In this document: one piece after another, positions 1-8,903 of the stretch | How the letters are laid out: each line of letters opens with the position of its first letter | How positions within the stretch are numbered: the stretch's first letter is position 1 | Assembly: GCF_018219815.1 (NCBI RefSeq) | Contig: NZ_JADMKU010000008.1 | Span: 1-64,000 of the forward strand | Direction: 5' to 3' | Length of the DNA stretch: 64,000 bases | Source of the DNA: Thalassovita aquimarina | GTDB lineage: Bacteria; Pseudomonadota; Alphaproteobacteria; Rhodobacterales; Rhodobacteraceae | Made by a program: the position numbers and the translations under genes | The notes under the pieces: generated by a model | What the model was told of the DNA's origin: nothing | The model's database searches: none | The model's input: only the letters and a program-made list of their open reading frames with translations

Positions 1-172
<172 letters not shown>

Positions 173-192
173 GGGATCGCAAGCGACCCGCA

Positions 193-897
193 TCAGACAC
201 CGATGAATTCATCCAGCAAAGTCGGCGTATCGCGTACCTGCCCGGCCGGTCCGGCCCACCTGACCCGCCCGGTTTCCAGGGCAAGGATCGTGTCGCTGAT
301 CGACAGCGGGATCGACAGGTTCTGTTCCACCAGAACGACGCCGACGCCCGCGTCGCGGATACGGCAGATCGCCTTGACCAGCTGTTCGACGACGATCGGG
401 GCCAGCCCCTCGGTGGGTTCGTCCAGCAGCAGAAAACGCGGATTGCACAGCAGCGCCCGGCCGATCGCCAGCATCTGCTGTTCGCCGCCCGACAATACGC
501 CGCCGAGCGCGGTTCGCCTTTCGCCAAGGCGGGGAAACAACTCCAGCACTTTGTCCGCGCTCCACTCCAGCGTCCGGTGCGCGAAGGTTGAGACAGCAAG
601 GTTTTCCATCACCGTCAGGTTCGGGAAGACCTGCCGGTCCTCCGGCACGTAGGCCAGGCCGAGCTTGTTCAACTGGTGCGGGGCGCGGTCAGACAGGTCG
701 TTGTCCCCCATCAGGCGCTGCCCGCGGGACAAGGGCTGCAGCCCCATGAGCGTTTTGAGCAGCGTCGATTTCCCGGCCCCGTTGCGGCCAACGATCGAAG
801 TGATCTGGCCGACCGACACCGACAGCGTCACACCGTGCAGCGCCTGCGCCTTGCCGTAGAAGGTATCGCAATCCTTGAGTACAAGATCCTGCATCAT
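193..897 (-). CDS. livF: Branched-chain-type ABC transporter ATPase, LivF family
   Basis: A 234-residue cytoplasmic ATPase, the usual LivF length. It has Walker A GRNGAGKST near residue 38, signature LSGGEQQMLAIGRALL near 136 and Walker B LLLDEPTEGLAP. It pairs with LivG to power uptake through LivHM of a substrate delivered by the LivK-like protein. The start overlaps the livG stop by 4 bases. LivF/LivG families also serve urea, amides and aromatic or dicarboxylic acids, so the substrate need not be an amino acid. The catabolic neighbours (acyl-CoA dehydrogenase, 2-oxoacid dehydrogenase) suggest a carboxylic acid. Confidence 0.93.
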   Translation of the reverse strand: MMQDLVLKDCDTFYGKAQALHGVTLSVSVGQITSIVGRNGAGKSTLLKTLMGLQPLSRGQRLMGDNDLSDRAPHQLNKLGLAYVPEDRQVFPNLTVMENLAVSTFAHRTLEWSADKVLELFPRLGERRTALGGVLSGGEQQMLAIGRALLCNPRFLLLDEPTEGLAPIVVEQLVKAICRIRDAGVGVVLVEQNLSIPLSISDTILALETGRVRWAGPAGQVRDTPTLLDEFIGV

Positions 898-1634
898 TCC
901 CCTCCCAGATAAGCGGCGCGGACGGTTTCGTTGGCGCGAATTTCATCCGGCGTTCCGGTGGCAAGAACTTGCCCGCCGGCCAGCACGACGATGTCGTCCG
1001 ACAATCCCATCACCACGTCCATGTTGTGTTCGACCAGAATGACGGTGCGCCCTTCCGCAACCGTGCGGATCAGCGCATCCATCCGGTCGATCCCGTTATG
1101 TCCCACACCGGCCAGCGGTTCGTCCAGCAGCACGATGTCCGGCTCGCCGATCAGCGTCAGGCCCAGTTCAAGTGCCCGCTGGTCGCCGTGGCTGAGCGCA
1201 TCGGCAGTCTGGTCCGCATGCGCGGTCAGCCCGACCATTTCCAGGATCTTGTCGGCCAGTTCGGCCAACACCCTGAGCCCCTGCGCCGGTCGCCAGAAAG
1301 GTTGCAGCCGGAACGCCCGCGCCTGCGCCGCAAGCTCGAGGTTTTCCCGCACCGACATTTCGGAAAACACGTTGATGGTCTGGAAACTCCGCCCCAACCC
1401 CATCTTGGTGCGTTTCGCCGGGCCGAACCGGTTCACCGTCCGCTTGCCGATCTTCACGTCGCCCCTCGAGGGGGCCACCGATCCGGTCAGCGCGTTGACC
1501 AGCGTGGTCTTGCCGGCGCCGTTCGGCCCGATGATGCTGGTGATCCGCCCGGGACGGAAGGACAGCGACACGTCGGACAGGGCGTGGAACGCGCCGTAGC
1601 TGACCCAAAGATTGTTGCAGCTCATTCCCTCCAT
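894..1634 (-). CDS. livG: Branched-chain-type ABC transporter ATPase, LivG family
   Basis: A 246-residue ATPase with Walker A GPNGAGKTTLVNALTG, a signature loop in the variant form LSHGDQRALELG (H for the usual second G, common in LivG) and Walker B VLLDEPLAGV. It partners LivF. The start overlaps the end of livM by 13 bases. ATG at 1634 is preceded by a GAGGGGGA Shine-Dalgarno at suitable distance; a second ATG three codons on (1625) is possible. Confidence 0.92.
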   Translation of the reverse strand: MEGMSCNNLWVSYGAFHALSDVSLSFRPGRITSIIGPNGAGKTTLVNALTGSVAPSRGDVKIGKRTVNRFGPAKRTKMGLGRSFQTINVFSEMSVRENLELAAQARAFRLQPFWRPAQGLRVLAELADKILEMVGLTAHADQTADALSHGDQRALELGLTLIGEPDIVLLDEPLAGVGHNGIDRMDALIRTVAEGRTVILVEHNMDVVMGLSDDIVVLAGGQVLATGTPDEIRANETVRAAYLGGE

Positions 1635-2641
1635 TTGCTTTCCCCCTCAAGAATGGTTTCCAGTTCGCCCTTGGATGCACGCCGCGAAGCGAACAGCCGG
1701 CCAAGCAGCCGTCCGGGCCGCAGCGACATCAGCCCCTCGGGCAGATGGATGGTGCACAAGATGAAGGCGAGGCCGAGAAGCCCGTACCAATGCACGGTCA
1801 GATCGCTCAGAACGTCGCGCATGGTCTCGAAGACCAGCGCGCCCAGGATCGGGCCGATCAGCGTCCCCGCGCCGCCCAACAGCGTCATGATCAGAACGTC
1901 GCCGGATGTCGTCCAGCTCAGCGTTTCGGGGCTGATGAACATCATCAAAGAGGCCAGCAATCCGCCTGAAATACCGCTGAACACACCCGAAACGAGCAGC
2001 GCAAGCGACCGTATGCGGGCGATGCGGAAACCGATATGTGTCATCCGGACGGGATTCAGGCGCACCCCCTGGCACAACCTGCCGAAGGGCGAACTGCGCA
2101 GGATAGCCAGCAGCAGCACGCTGACGAAAACGATCGCCAGGATCAGGTAGTAGAAGGTCGTGTTGTCATAGAAATCCCAGCTTGACCCGATCATCGGTCT
2201 GGGCACCGCCGGGAACCCGTCATGGCCCCCGGTGATGTCGCGCAGGGTGGATGAGATGAGGATATGGATCAGTTCCGCCGCGGCCAGCGAGACGAGCGCG
2301 AAGAACAACCCTCCGACCCGCATCGAAATCAGGCCATAGAGCAATCCCAGCAGCCCGGAAGTCGCCGCCCCCGCCACGAGGCCGATCCCCCAAGGAACGC
2401 CATAATCCGCCGTAAGTATGCTGAAGACATAGGCGCCGACGCCCAGCAGGGCCGCGTGCCCGAAGGACAGCAATCCGGTGACGCCGAAGCTGAGATCGAA
2501 AGCGGCGGCGAACAGACCCCAGATCAGAGTGAGCGACAGGAAGTAGATGGCCCGTTCGCCAGCGCCGAGTGATGGCACGAGGGCAAGGAAAGCGACGGCC
2601 GCGACGATGAATGTCAGGTTGAATGAAAGTTTCTCGCTCAT
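1622..2641 (-). CDS. livM: Branched-chain-type ABC transporter permease, LivM family
   Basis: A 339-residue hydrophobic protein with about nine predicted membrane segments and the LivM signature region AAAFDLSFGVTGLLSFGHA near residue 45. It forms the inner-membrane channel with LivH. The start overlaps the livH stop by 4 bases, showing tight translational coupling. The last 30 residues are hydrophilic and extend into the livG start. Confidence 0.92.
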   Translation of the reverse strand: MSEKLSFNLTFIVAAVAFLALVPSLGAGERAIYFLSLTLIWGLFAAAFDLSFGVTGLLSFGHAALLGVGAYVFSILTADYGVPWGIGLVAGAATSGLLGLLYGLISMRVGGLFFALVSLAAAELIHILISSTLRDITGGHDGFPAVPRPMIGSSWDFYDNTTFYYLILAIVFVSVLLLAILRSSPFGRLCQGVRLNPVRMTHIGFRIARIRSLALLVSGVFSGISGGLLASLMMFISPETLSWTTSGDVLIMTLLGGAGTLIGPILGALVFETMRDVLSDLTVHWYGLLGLAFILCTIHLPEGLMSLRPGRLLGRLFASRRASKGELETILEGESKWRE

Positions 2642-3495
2642 GCCATGCGCTCCTTGCGTCCGAAGATCCCCGAAGGCCGCACCAGCAGAACCGCGACCAG
2701 CACGCCGAAGGTCAGGGGATCGATGAATTGCGGGATGAAGTTCTGACCATAGGCGCGCGTCATCCCGATCAGGATGGCCCCGAGCACGGCACCCCGGATG
2801 CTGCCCATGCCGCCGATGATGATCACCAGAAAACAGTCGATGATGACGATCAGCCCCATGTCGAGGCTGAGCGGCACCATTGGCGCCGCGATCACGCCGG
2901 CGAAACCGGCAAGCCCGCCGCCGATCGCGAAGACCGAACTTCTAATCCGGCGCACGTTCACGCCAAGGCAGGACACCATCGCGCTGTTGGCGCTGGCGGC
3001 CCGCACCACCGTGCCGATGAGCGTTTTTTCGAGGACGAGATAAAGCCCCCCTGCCGCCGCGAGCCCGGCAAAGGCCACGAAAAGACGGTACACCGACACC
3101 TGGAATGTGCCGAAATCCACGCTTCCCTGCAGCAGCACAGGTGCGTCCACCCGCAGGTAGCCGACGCCCCAGACCAGCCTGACAAGTTCATTGATGACGA
3201 GGATCAGCCCGAAGGTCAGCAGGAACTGAAGATAGTGTTCGCGGTCGTAGAGCTTGCTGAGCGTCAGCCGCTCCGCAATCCATGCAACCGCCGCGACGAA
3301 CACCGGTGCCAGGGCGAGTGCCAGCCAGAAGTTGCCGGTCCAGGCGGCGATTTGATAGCCGACATAGGCACCCAGCATGTAGAAAGCGCCATGAGCCAGA
3401 TTGATAACCCCCAAAAGCCCGAAAACGAGAACGAGCCCGGCGGCGAGAATGAATAGCAGAGCTGCAAGGCTCAAGCCGATTACGAATGTACTCAT
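2638..3495 (-). CDS. livH: Branched-chain-type ABC transporter permease, LivH family
   Basis: A 285-residue integral membrane protein with the LivH motif FGLLGVINLAHGAFYMLGAY near residues 25-45 and about eight membrane segments. It pairs with LivM. It follows the substrate-binding protein gene by 37 bases, and the next gene overlaps it. Length and motif are normal for the family. Confidence 0.92.
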   Translation of the reverse strand: MSTFVIGLSLAALLFILAAGLVLVFGLLGVINLAHGAFYMLGAYVGYQIAAWTGNFWLALALAPVFVAAVAWIAERLTLSKLYDREHYLQFLLTFGLILVINELVRLVWGVGYLRVDAPVLLQGSVDFGTFQVSVYRLFVAFAGLAAAGGLYLVLEKTLIGTVVRAASANSAMVSCLGVNVRRIRSSVFAIGGGLAGFAGVIAAPMVPLSLDMGLIVIIDCFLVIIIGGMGSIRGAVLGAILIGMTRAYGQNFIPQFIDPLTFGVLVAVLLVRPSGIFGRKERMA

Positions 3496-3532
3496 GGCGC
3501 CCTCCCTAATTTGCGCGTGAGCGGACTGACCG

Positions 3533-4699
3533 TTACGGGCAGTCCGTGAACAGAGCGTCGGCCGGGAACTCTTCGACGATCTGCATCGTCAGTTCCGGTT
3601 GGTCGCCGACGCCGCGCCCGACCACTGCCATCAGCCCGATCTGTTCGGCCTGATTGTTGCAGCTGCGCATTGTCTTCACGCCCTCGATCGAGCTGTCGCG
3701 GGTCGAACCGCTGAACGCATCCACCCAGGCTTCCTTGTCCCAAGACCCGGTCGCCTCGACGGTGTCGAGGAACCAGCTCAGCCCGTCATAGGCCTCGCCG
3801 GCGAACACGCTGGGAACCTCGCCGAACTTTTCCTTGTAGGCGGCGACGAACTTGCTGTTCTGCTCGTTCTTGTAGCTGTAGTGATAGCGGACACCGGAAA
3901 ACACGCCCAGCGACGCCTCGCCGACCGCGGCGGCGGTCAGTTCCTCGAGAAGGGTCGGGCCAAAGATTTCGACCTTGCCTGTCAGGCCGACCTCGCCCGC
4001 CTGCTTGATGAAGTTCACCGCGTCACCGCCGGCCAGAACCGCGAGGACTGAATCGGCGCCGGAATTGGCGATCTTGTTGACGATGACCGCGTAATCCTTG
4101 TTGCCGAGCGGCGGGTAATCTTCGCCCGCGACACCGATGCCGAGGCCCGGCAACGAATCCTTCACCTTGCCCCACAAGTCACGCGCTGCGCCGACATCGG
4201 GGATGACGGCATAGACAGATTTGGGGCGCGCGGTTTCGTAGTAGGAAATCGTCATCTGCGTTTCCATTCCGAAATCGTTCGACGTGCGGAAGGTGTAGCG
4301 ATTGCCTTCGCTGCCGGTGATGCGTTCGTCCGCCGAAATCGTATTCAGCAGCGGAACCTTGCGCCGTCCCGCCAGTTTCGACAACGCCAGCGTCGCCGGC
4401 GAGCTGGCCTCGCCGACCAGCAGATGCACGTCGTCGGCAATCAGTCGGGTACCCTTTTTCAGCGTCACCTGCGGGTTTGCCTCGCCGTCCTCCCACGACA
4501 CTTCGATCGGCACGCCCAGAACCTTGCCACCACGTTCGTCGATCGCCATCTGCATGCCCGCCTTGGCGGCTTCTCCGCCGAAAGCATAGGGCCCGCTGAA
4601 AGGCAGGATCGCACCGATGTGGAATGCCTCATCGGCGACTGCGCCTTGGCTTAGCACGCCCATCAGGGCGGCCAGCGCCACGGATTTAAAGTTGGTCAT
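3533..4699 (-). CDS. Periplasmic substrate-binding protein, LivK / Peripla_BP_6 type
   Basis: A 388-residue secreted receptor. The signal peptide (MTNFKSVALAALMGVLSQ, then cleavage near AVA-DE) is followed by the type I fold start FHIGAILPFSGPYAFGGEA. I chose ATG at 4699 over the one 12 bases upstream because GGAGGAG lies 4 bases before it. It is the first gene of livKHMGF and sits 11 bases after the acyl-CoA dehydrogenase stop, so importer and catabolic genes probably share a transcript. The ligand cannot be read from sequence; this family includes receptors for amino acids, amides and aromatic acids. Confidence 0.9.
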   Translation of the reverse strand: MTNFKSVALAALMGVLSQGAVADEAFHIGAILPFSGPYAFGGEAAKAGMQMAIDERGGKVLGVPIEVSWEDGEANPQVTLKKGTRLIADDVHLLVGEASSPATLALSKLAGRRKVPLLNTISADERITGSEGNRYTFRTSNDFGMETQMTISYYETARPKSVYAVIPDVGAARDLWGKVKDSLPGLGIGVAGEDYPPLGNKDYAVIVNKIANSGADSVLAVLAGGDAVNFIKQAGEVGLTGKVEIFGPTLLEELTAAAVGEASLGVFSGVRYHYSYKNEQNSKFVAAYKEKFGEVPSVFAGEAYDGLSWFLDTVEATGSWDKEAWVDAFSGSTRDSSIEGVKTMRSCNNQAEQIGLMAVVGRGVGDQPELTMQIVEEFPADALFTDCP

Positions 4700-4722
4700 A
4701 GTCTCCTCCATGTTTTCTCGGA

Positions 4723-5895
4723 TTAGTAGGATCGCGCCATGCCGAGATCATGTTGCGCGATGAAATTCAGAACCATCTCTTCGGAGATCGGCGCGAAGCG
4801 GAACAGGCGCGCGTCGCGCCACAGCCGTTCGACGTGAAATTCCTTGGAATAGCCCATGCCGCCCATGGTCTGCATCGACCGTTCGGTGGCCATTGCCGCG
4901 GCCTGCGCGGCGATCAGTTTTGCCGCGTTGGCTTCGCTGCCGTAAGGCAGGTTGTCGTCGCAAAGCTGCGCCGCGCGCAGGTTCATCAGCCGGGCGCATT
5001 CGTTCAGCGCATGGGCCTGCGCCAGCGGGAATTGCAGCCCCTGGTAGCTGGCGATCGGACGGTTGCCGAACACCTTGCGGTCATTGGCGTAGTCGACGGC
5101 CAGACCGGTCGCCAGACGCGACGTGCCCGACAGGCCCGCCGTGGTCACGATCCGTTCGCCGTTCAGCACTTCGAGAAGCTGCGGCCAACCGGCATCCAGC
5201 GTGCCGACCAGGTCCGACGCATGAACCGGCACGTCGTCGAAATAGACCGAGGACGAGGTCAGCGTATTGGTGCCGAGCTTGTCGATGGCGGTGTGGCTCA
5301 GACCCTCGCGGTCAGTGTCGATCAGGAACAGGCTGATACCGTCGGTTTTCCGCTGCACCTGGTCGGCGGGCGTGGTGCGCGCCACCACCAGCATTTTTTG
5401 CGCCTCGGGCACGCCGGTAATCCAGACCTTGTTTCCGGACAGGCGCCATCCGTCGCCGTCACGGCGGGCAACGGTGGAAATCGACAGGCTGTTGCTGCCA
5501 GCATCGGGTTCGGTCAGCGCCATGCAGAACTGCATGTCACCTGACACCAGTTGCGGCAGCCATTGGGATTTCATTTCATCGGTGCCGAATTTCGAAATCG
5601 CGACACCGCCGAAAATCGGGTTCAGCATGAACAGTTGCGCCACGGTCGCGCCACCGCCGGACATCGACAGCGCCTCGATCACCAGCGCCATTTCGACCAT
5701 GCCGAAACCGGCGCCACCATGTTCTTCTGGCAACGCCACACCGCACAGCCCGGCCTCGCAGACCTCTTTCCAGAACTCCGCCGGGAAACGCTTTTCCTGG
5801 TCGCATTGGCGCCAGTATTCCAGGCCGTATTTTTCGCCGACCTGTTCGGCCGTGCGGATGATCATCGATTGTTCCGGGGTGTTAACTTGCAACAT
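4723..5895 (-). CDS. Acyl-CoA dehydrogenase
   Basis: A 390-residue FAD enzyme introducing an alpha-beta double bond into an acyl-CoA. It shows the family signature MALTEPDAGSNS near residue 125, FAD-contacting KVWITG near 155-161 and GGMGYSKEFHVERLWRDAR near the C-terminus. The position of the usual C-terminal catalytic Glu (EGT motif in medium-chain enzymes) reads API, but a Glu is present at about residue 247 in NGERIV, the helix-G position used by isovaleryl-CoA and long-chain acyl-CoA dehydrogenases. This hints at branched or bulky substrates. The start overlaps the E2 stop by 14 bases. Confidence 0.9.
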   Translation of the reverse strand: MLQVNTPEQSMIIRTAEQVGEKYGLEYWRQCDQEKRFPAEFWKEVCEAGLCGVALPEEHGGAGFGMVEMALVIEALSMSGGGATVAQLFMLNPIFGGVAISKFGTDEMKSQWLPQLVSGDMQFCMALTEPDAGSNSLSISTVARRDGDGWRLSGNKVWITGVPEAQKMLVVARTTPADQVQRKTDGISLFLIDTDREGLSHTAIDKLGTNTLTSSSVYFDDVPVHASDLVGTLDAGWPQLLEVLNGERIVTTAGLSGTSRLATGLAVDYANDRKVFGNRPIASYQGLQFPLAQAHALNECARLMNLRAAQLCDDNLPYGSEANAAKLIAAQAAAMATERSMQTMGGMGYSKEFHVERLWRDARLFRFAPISEEMVLNFIAQHDLGMARSY

Positions 5896-7132
5896 GGGTT
5901 TGCCCTTGCATTGGAGTTGCCATCAAGAGGAGCGGGTTTTCGAGGTAGTGGGTGATGCCGGCCAGAATCCGCGCCCCGTCGACCCCGTCGAGGACGCGGT
6001 GATCCGCCGCCAAAACGAACGACAGTTCGCGGCGCAGTTCGGGATTCCCGTCCGCATCGGGACGGAAGACTTCGCGCATGTCGCCGACACCAAGGATCGA
6101 AGATTGCCCCGGGTTCACGATCGGCGTCAGAGACGTGGCGCCGAACATTCCGACATTGGACACCGAGGCGGTGCCTCCGGTCAGGTCGTCCGCAGTGAAA
6201 TTGCCGTCGCGGGCCCGGGACAGCACCGCGCCGATGTGCCGCGCGGCCTGATCAAGCGGCAGCAGCCCCAGATCACGGACCACCGGCACCAGAAGGCCAC
6301 GTTCGGTCTGAACCGCGATGCCGATATCGGTCGTCGGGTAGCTGACATATTCGCCGTCGCGCCAGACGCGGTTGCATTCGGGCAGGTCGTTAAGCGCCCG
6401 AGCAAAGGCCACGACGATACAGTCGTTCAGGCTGATCTTTTGTCCGGTCAGTTCCGTGAGCTGGCGACGGAAAGCCGTCAGTTCGGAAATTTCGGCTTCG
6501 CGGCTGACATAGAAATGCGGGATCGTCGTCTTGGCCTCCAGCACCCGGCGCGCGGCGGTCTGCTGCAGCGCGGGAACAGGTTCGACCCGGGGCTCTTGCC
6601 GGGGGGCATCGCCGCCCGGATTTGCCGCCGGTTTCGCCGCCTCGTGGTGGCGACGCACGTCTTCGGCCTTGATACGGCCGCGCGGCCCGGTACCGGTCAC
6701 CGTCGCCAGATCCGTCCCCCACTCTTCCGCCAGGCGCCGCGCCAGCGGCGTTGCCGGCACCCGTTTCCTCAGGGGCTTGGCGGTCTTGCCAGCGCTGTCC
6801 TGGGAATCCGCCGGCGCGTCCGGCGCTTTAGGTTCGGGTTCCGATGATGCGGACGCATCGGCGGTTTCGGCGTCACCTGCCATGCCGATCCCGGTCCACC
6901 GGGCCACCGCTTCGCCGACCGGGACCGTCGCCCCTTCACCGAAGAGGATTTCGACGATTTCACCGTCGCTGGGGGCTTCGATCTCGGTCGCGATCTTGTC
7001 GGTTTCGACGACGAAAACGATATCGCCCTGCTGGACCCGTGCGCCTTGAGCGGCGCGCCATTCGGTGATGACGCCTTCGGTCATCGTCAGGCCCAGCTTC
7101 GGCATCGTCAGTGATGTGAGGGTAACATCCAT
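5882..7132 (-). CDS. Dihydrolipoamide acyltransferase (E2) of a 2-oxoacid dehydrogenase complex
   Basis: A 416-residue E2 with three parts in order: a lipoyl domain (residues 1-80, lipoylated Lys in ETDKIATE), a subunit-binding domain (about 140-180, PATPLARRLAEEWG...TGPRGRI) and a catalytic domain ending in ADHRVLDGVDGARIL with the active-site His and Asp. I chose ATG at 7132, which gives the standard MPKLG lipoyl start; a longer reading frame upstream has no homologous look. It lies 4 bases after the enoyl-CoA hydratase stop. Whether the complex uses pyruvate, acetoin or a branched oxoacid cannot be decided here. Confidence 0.92.
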   Translation of the reverse strand: MDVTLTSLTMPKLGLTMTEGVITEWRAAQGARVQQGDIVFVVETDKIATEIEAPSDGEIVEILFGEGATVPVGEAVARWTGIGMAGDAETADASASSEPEPKAPDAPADSQDSAGKTAKPLRKRVPATPLARRLAEEWGTDLATVTGTGPRGRIKAEDVRRHHEAAKPAANPGGDAPRQEPRVEPVPALQQTAARRVLEAKTTIPHFYVSREAEISELTAFRRQLTELTGQKISLNDCIVVAFARALNDLPECNRVWRDGEYVSYPTTDIGIAVQTERGLLVPVVRDLGLLPLDQAARHIGAVLSRARDGNFTADDLTGGTASVSNVGMFGATSLTPIVNPGQSSILGVGDMREVFRPDADGNPELRRELSFVLAADHRVLDGVDGARILAGITHYLENPLLLMATPMQGQTHVAS

Positions 7133-7136
7133 CGCT

Positions 7137-7919
7137 TTACCTGCCCTGGAATTCGGGTTGACGTTTTTCGATGAAAGCACCGCAGCCTTCGTGCGCATCG
7201 TCGCTGTCCAGAACCAGCCCGATCATCGCCTGCTCATAGGCCAGCGCGGCGGGTTGCGGCATCGACACGCCGTGCCGGAGCGTGCGCTTCATCAGTTTGA
7301 GAACCAGCGGCGACTTCGATGCCACCGTGGCCGCCATCGCCTTGGCCGCGTCCAGCACCGAGCCGTTTTCGATCACGGAATTCACCAGCCCGAGGCTCAG
7401 CGCCGTGTCGGCATCGATCCGGTTGCCGGTGAACATCAGTTCGCGCGCCCGGCACGGGGCGATTTCACGGATCAGCCGTTGCGTCCCGCCGGCACCGGGG
7501 AAAAGTCCGAGATTGATCTCGGGCAGCCCGAAAGTCGCCGAGGCGCCGGCAATCCGCATATCGGTGCACAGCAGCAGTTCGACACCGCCGCCAAGCGCCC
7601 AGCCGTCGATGGCGGAAATCGTCGGCTTGTCCGAAGCCTCGATCCGCGCAAAGCAGCCATGCAGGTCTTCGGCCAGCTCCTGATAATGGGCGAGCCCCCG
7701 GCGGCTGTTCAGGTCGCGGATATCACCCCCGGCGACGAAGGCCCTATCGCCCGCCCCCGCCAGCACGATGACACGGACATCCGTGTCCCTGTTGAGCCGG
7801 TCGAAAGCGGCGTCGAGTTGTTTCAGGGTCGGGCCGTCAAGCGCGTTCAACGCATCCGGCCGGTTGATCGTCAGGATGCCAATCCCGTCCGTAATTTCTG
7901 TTTGGACATGTTCCGGCAT
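7137..7919 (-). CDS. Enoyl-CoA hydratase/isomerase family protein
   Basis: A 260-residue crotonase-fold protein. The oxyanion-hole region reads AFVAGGDIRDL, and both catalytic Glu positions of classical hydratases are present: ALGGGVELLLC and GLPEINLGLFPGAGGTQRL. It probably hydrates the product of the adjacent acyl-CoA dehydrogenase. Its place inside the E1-E2 gene set (E1 alpha, E1 beta, hydratase, E2, acyl-CoA dehydrogenase) suggests all act on one carbon skeleton. Confidence 0.92.
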   Translation of the reverse strand: MPEHVQTEITDGIGILTINRPDALNALDGPTLKQLDAAFDRLNRDTDVRVIVLAGAGDRAFVAGGDIRDLNSRRGLAHYQELAEDLHGCFARIEASDKPTISAIDGWALGGGVELLLCTDMRIAGASATFGLPEINLGLFPGAGGTQRLIREIAPCRARELMFTGNRIDADTALSLGLVNSVIENGSVLDAAKAMAATVASKSPLVLKLMKRTLRHGVSMPQPAALAYEQAMIGLVLDSDDAHEGCGAFIEKRQPEFQGR

Positions 7920-7928
7920 GAGGGTCTC

Positions 7929-8903
7929 CTATTGCATGACGCGACGAACGGCGTCGGCGATCTTGTTGGCATTCGGGCGGTATTCGGCTTCGAGTTCGCG
8001 GGAGAACGGCACCGGCATATGCGGCGCGCCGACGCGCAGAACCGGCGCGTCGAGTTCATCGAAGCCCGCATCCGCTACATGGGCGGCGATTTCGGCGCCG
8101 ATGCCGAATTCGACCCCCGCTTCGTGCACGATGACCATGCGATGAGTTTCGGAAAGCGACGCCAGCACCTGGTCCTTGTCCCAGGGCTGCAGGCTGCGCA
8201 GGTCGAGGACTTCGGCCTCCACCCCTTCGGCCGACAGGACCTCGGCCGCCGCAATCGCCTCGGCCACCATCGCGCCATAGGCAACCAGCGTGACGTCGGA
8301 CCCGGCGCGCGCGCGGCGGGCCTTGCCGATCTCGACCGGTTCGGGATCATCGGCCAGTTTCCCCGGCGTGCCGTACATCGCCTTGTTCTCGACGAAGATG
8401 ACAGGATTGGGATCGTCGATGGCCGCGCGCATCAGGCCGTAGGCATCGGCCGGATTGGACGGGCAGACGAGCTTCAGCCCCGGCACATGGGCGAACCAGG
8501 CCTCAAGGCATTGCGAATGCTGCGGCCCCGCGTTGATGCCCCCGCCATGCGGCGTGCGCAGCACCATCGGAACCGAAACCTGGCCACCGAACATGAAATG
8601 CGCCTTCGCGGCCTGGTTGACCAGGGCGTCCATGGTGAAGGTGGTGAAATCCATGAACATGATCTCGACCACCGGCTTCAGCCCGGTCATCGCCGCCCCG
8701 ACCGCGGCGCCGACGATCGCGGCCTCGGAAATTGAGGTGTCGCGCACCCGCTCAGAGCCGAAACTCTTCTGCAGCCCCCGCGTCACCCCGAACGGGCCAC
8801 CGACGGCGCCGATATCTTCGCCCATCACGATCACCGACGGGTCGGCTTCCATTGCGTCATTGAGAGCGCGCGTGATCGCGCGGCCATAGCGGGTATCAGA
8901 CAT
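7929..8903 (-). CDS. 2-oxoacid dehydrogenase E1 component, beta subunit
   Basis: A 324-residue E1 beta subunit starting MSDTRYGRAITRALNDAM, with the TPP-proximal GEDIGAVGGPFGVTRGL and ISEAAIVGAAVGAAMTGLKP. With E1 alpha it decarboxylates a 2-oxoacid (or cleaves acetoin) and loads the acyl group on E2. I chose ATG at 8903 on homology; the frame continues 49 codons upstream inside E1 alpha without meaning. The start overlaps the E1 alpha stop by 8 bases. Confidence 0.93.
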   Translation of the reverse strand: MSDTRYGRAITRALNDAMEADPSVIVMGEDIGAVGGPFGVTRGLQKSFGSERVRDTSISEAAIVGAAVGAAMTGLKPVVEIMFMDFTTFTMDALVNQAAKAHFMFGGQVSVPMVLRTPHGGGINAGPQHSQCLEAWFAHVPGLKLVCPSNPADAYGLMRAAIDDPNPVIFVENKAMYGTPGKLADDPEPVEIGKARRARAGSDVTLVAYGAMVAEAIAAAEVLSAEGVEAEVLDLRSLQPWDKDQVLASLSETHRMVIVHEAGVEFGIGAEIAAHVADAGFDELDAPVLRVGAPHMPVPFSRELEAEYRPNANKIADAVRRVMQ

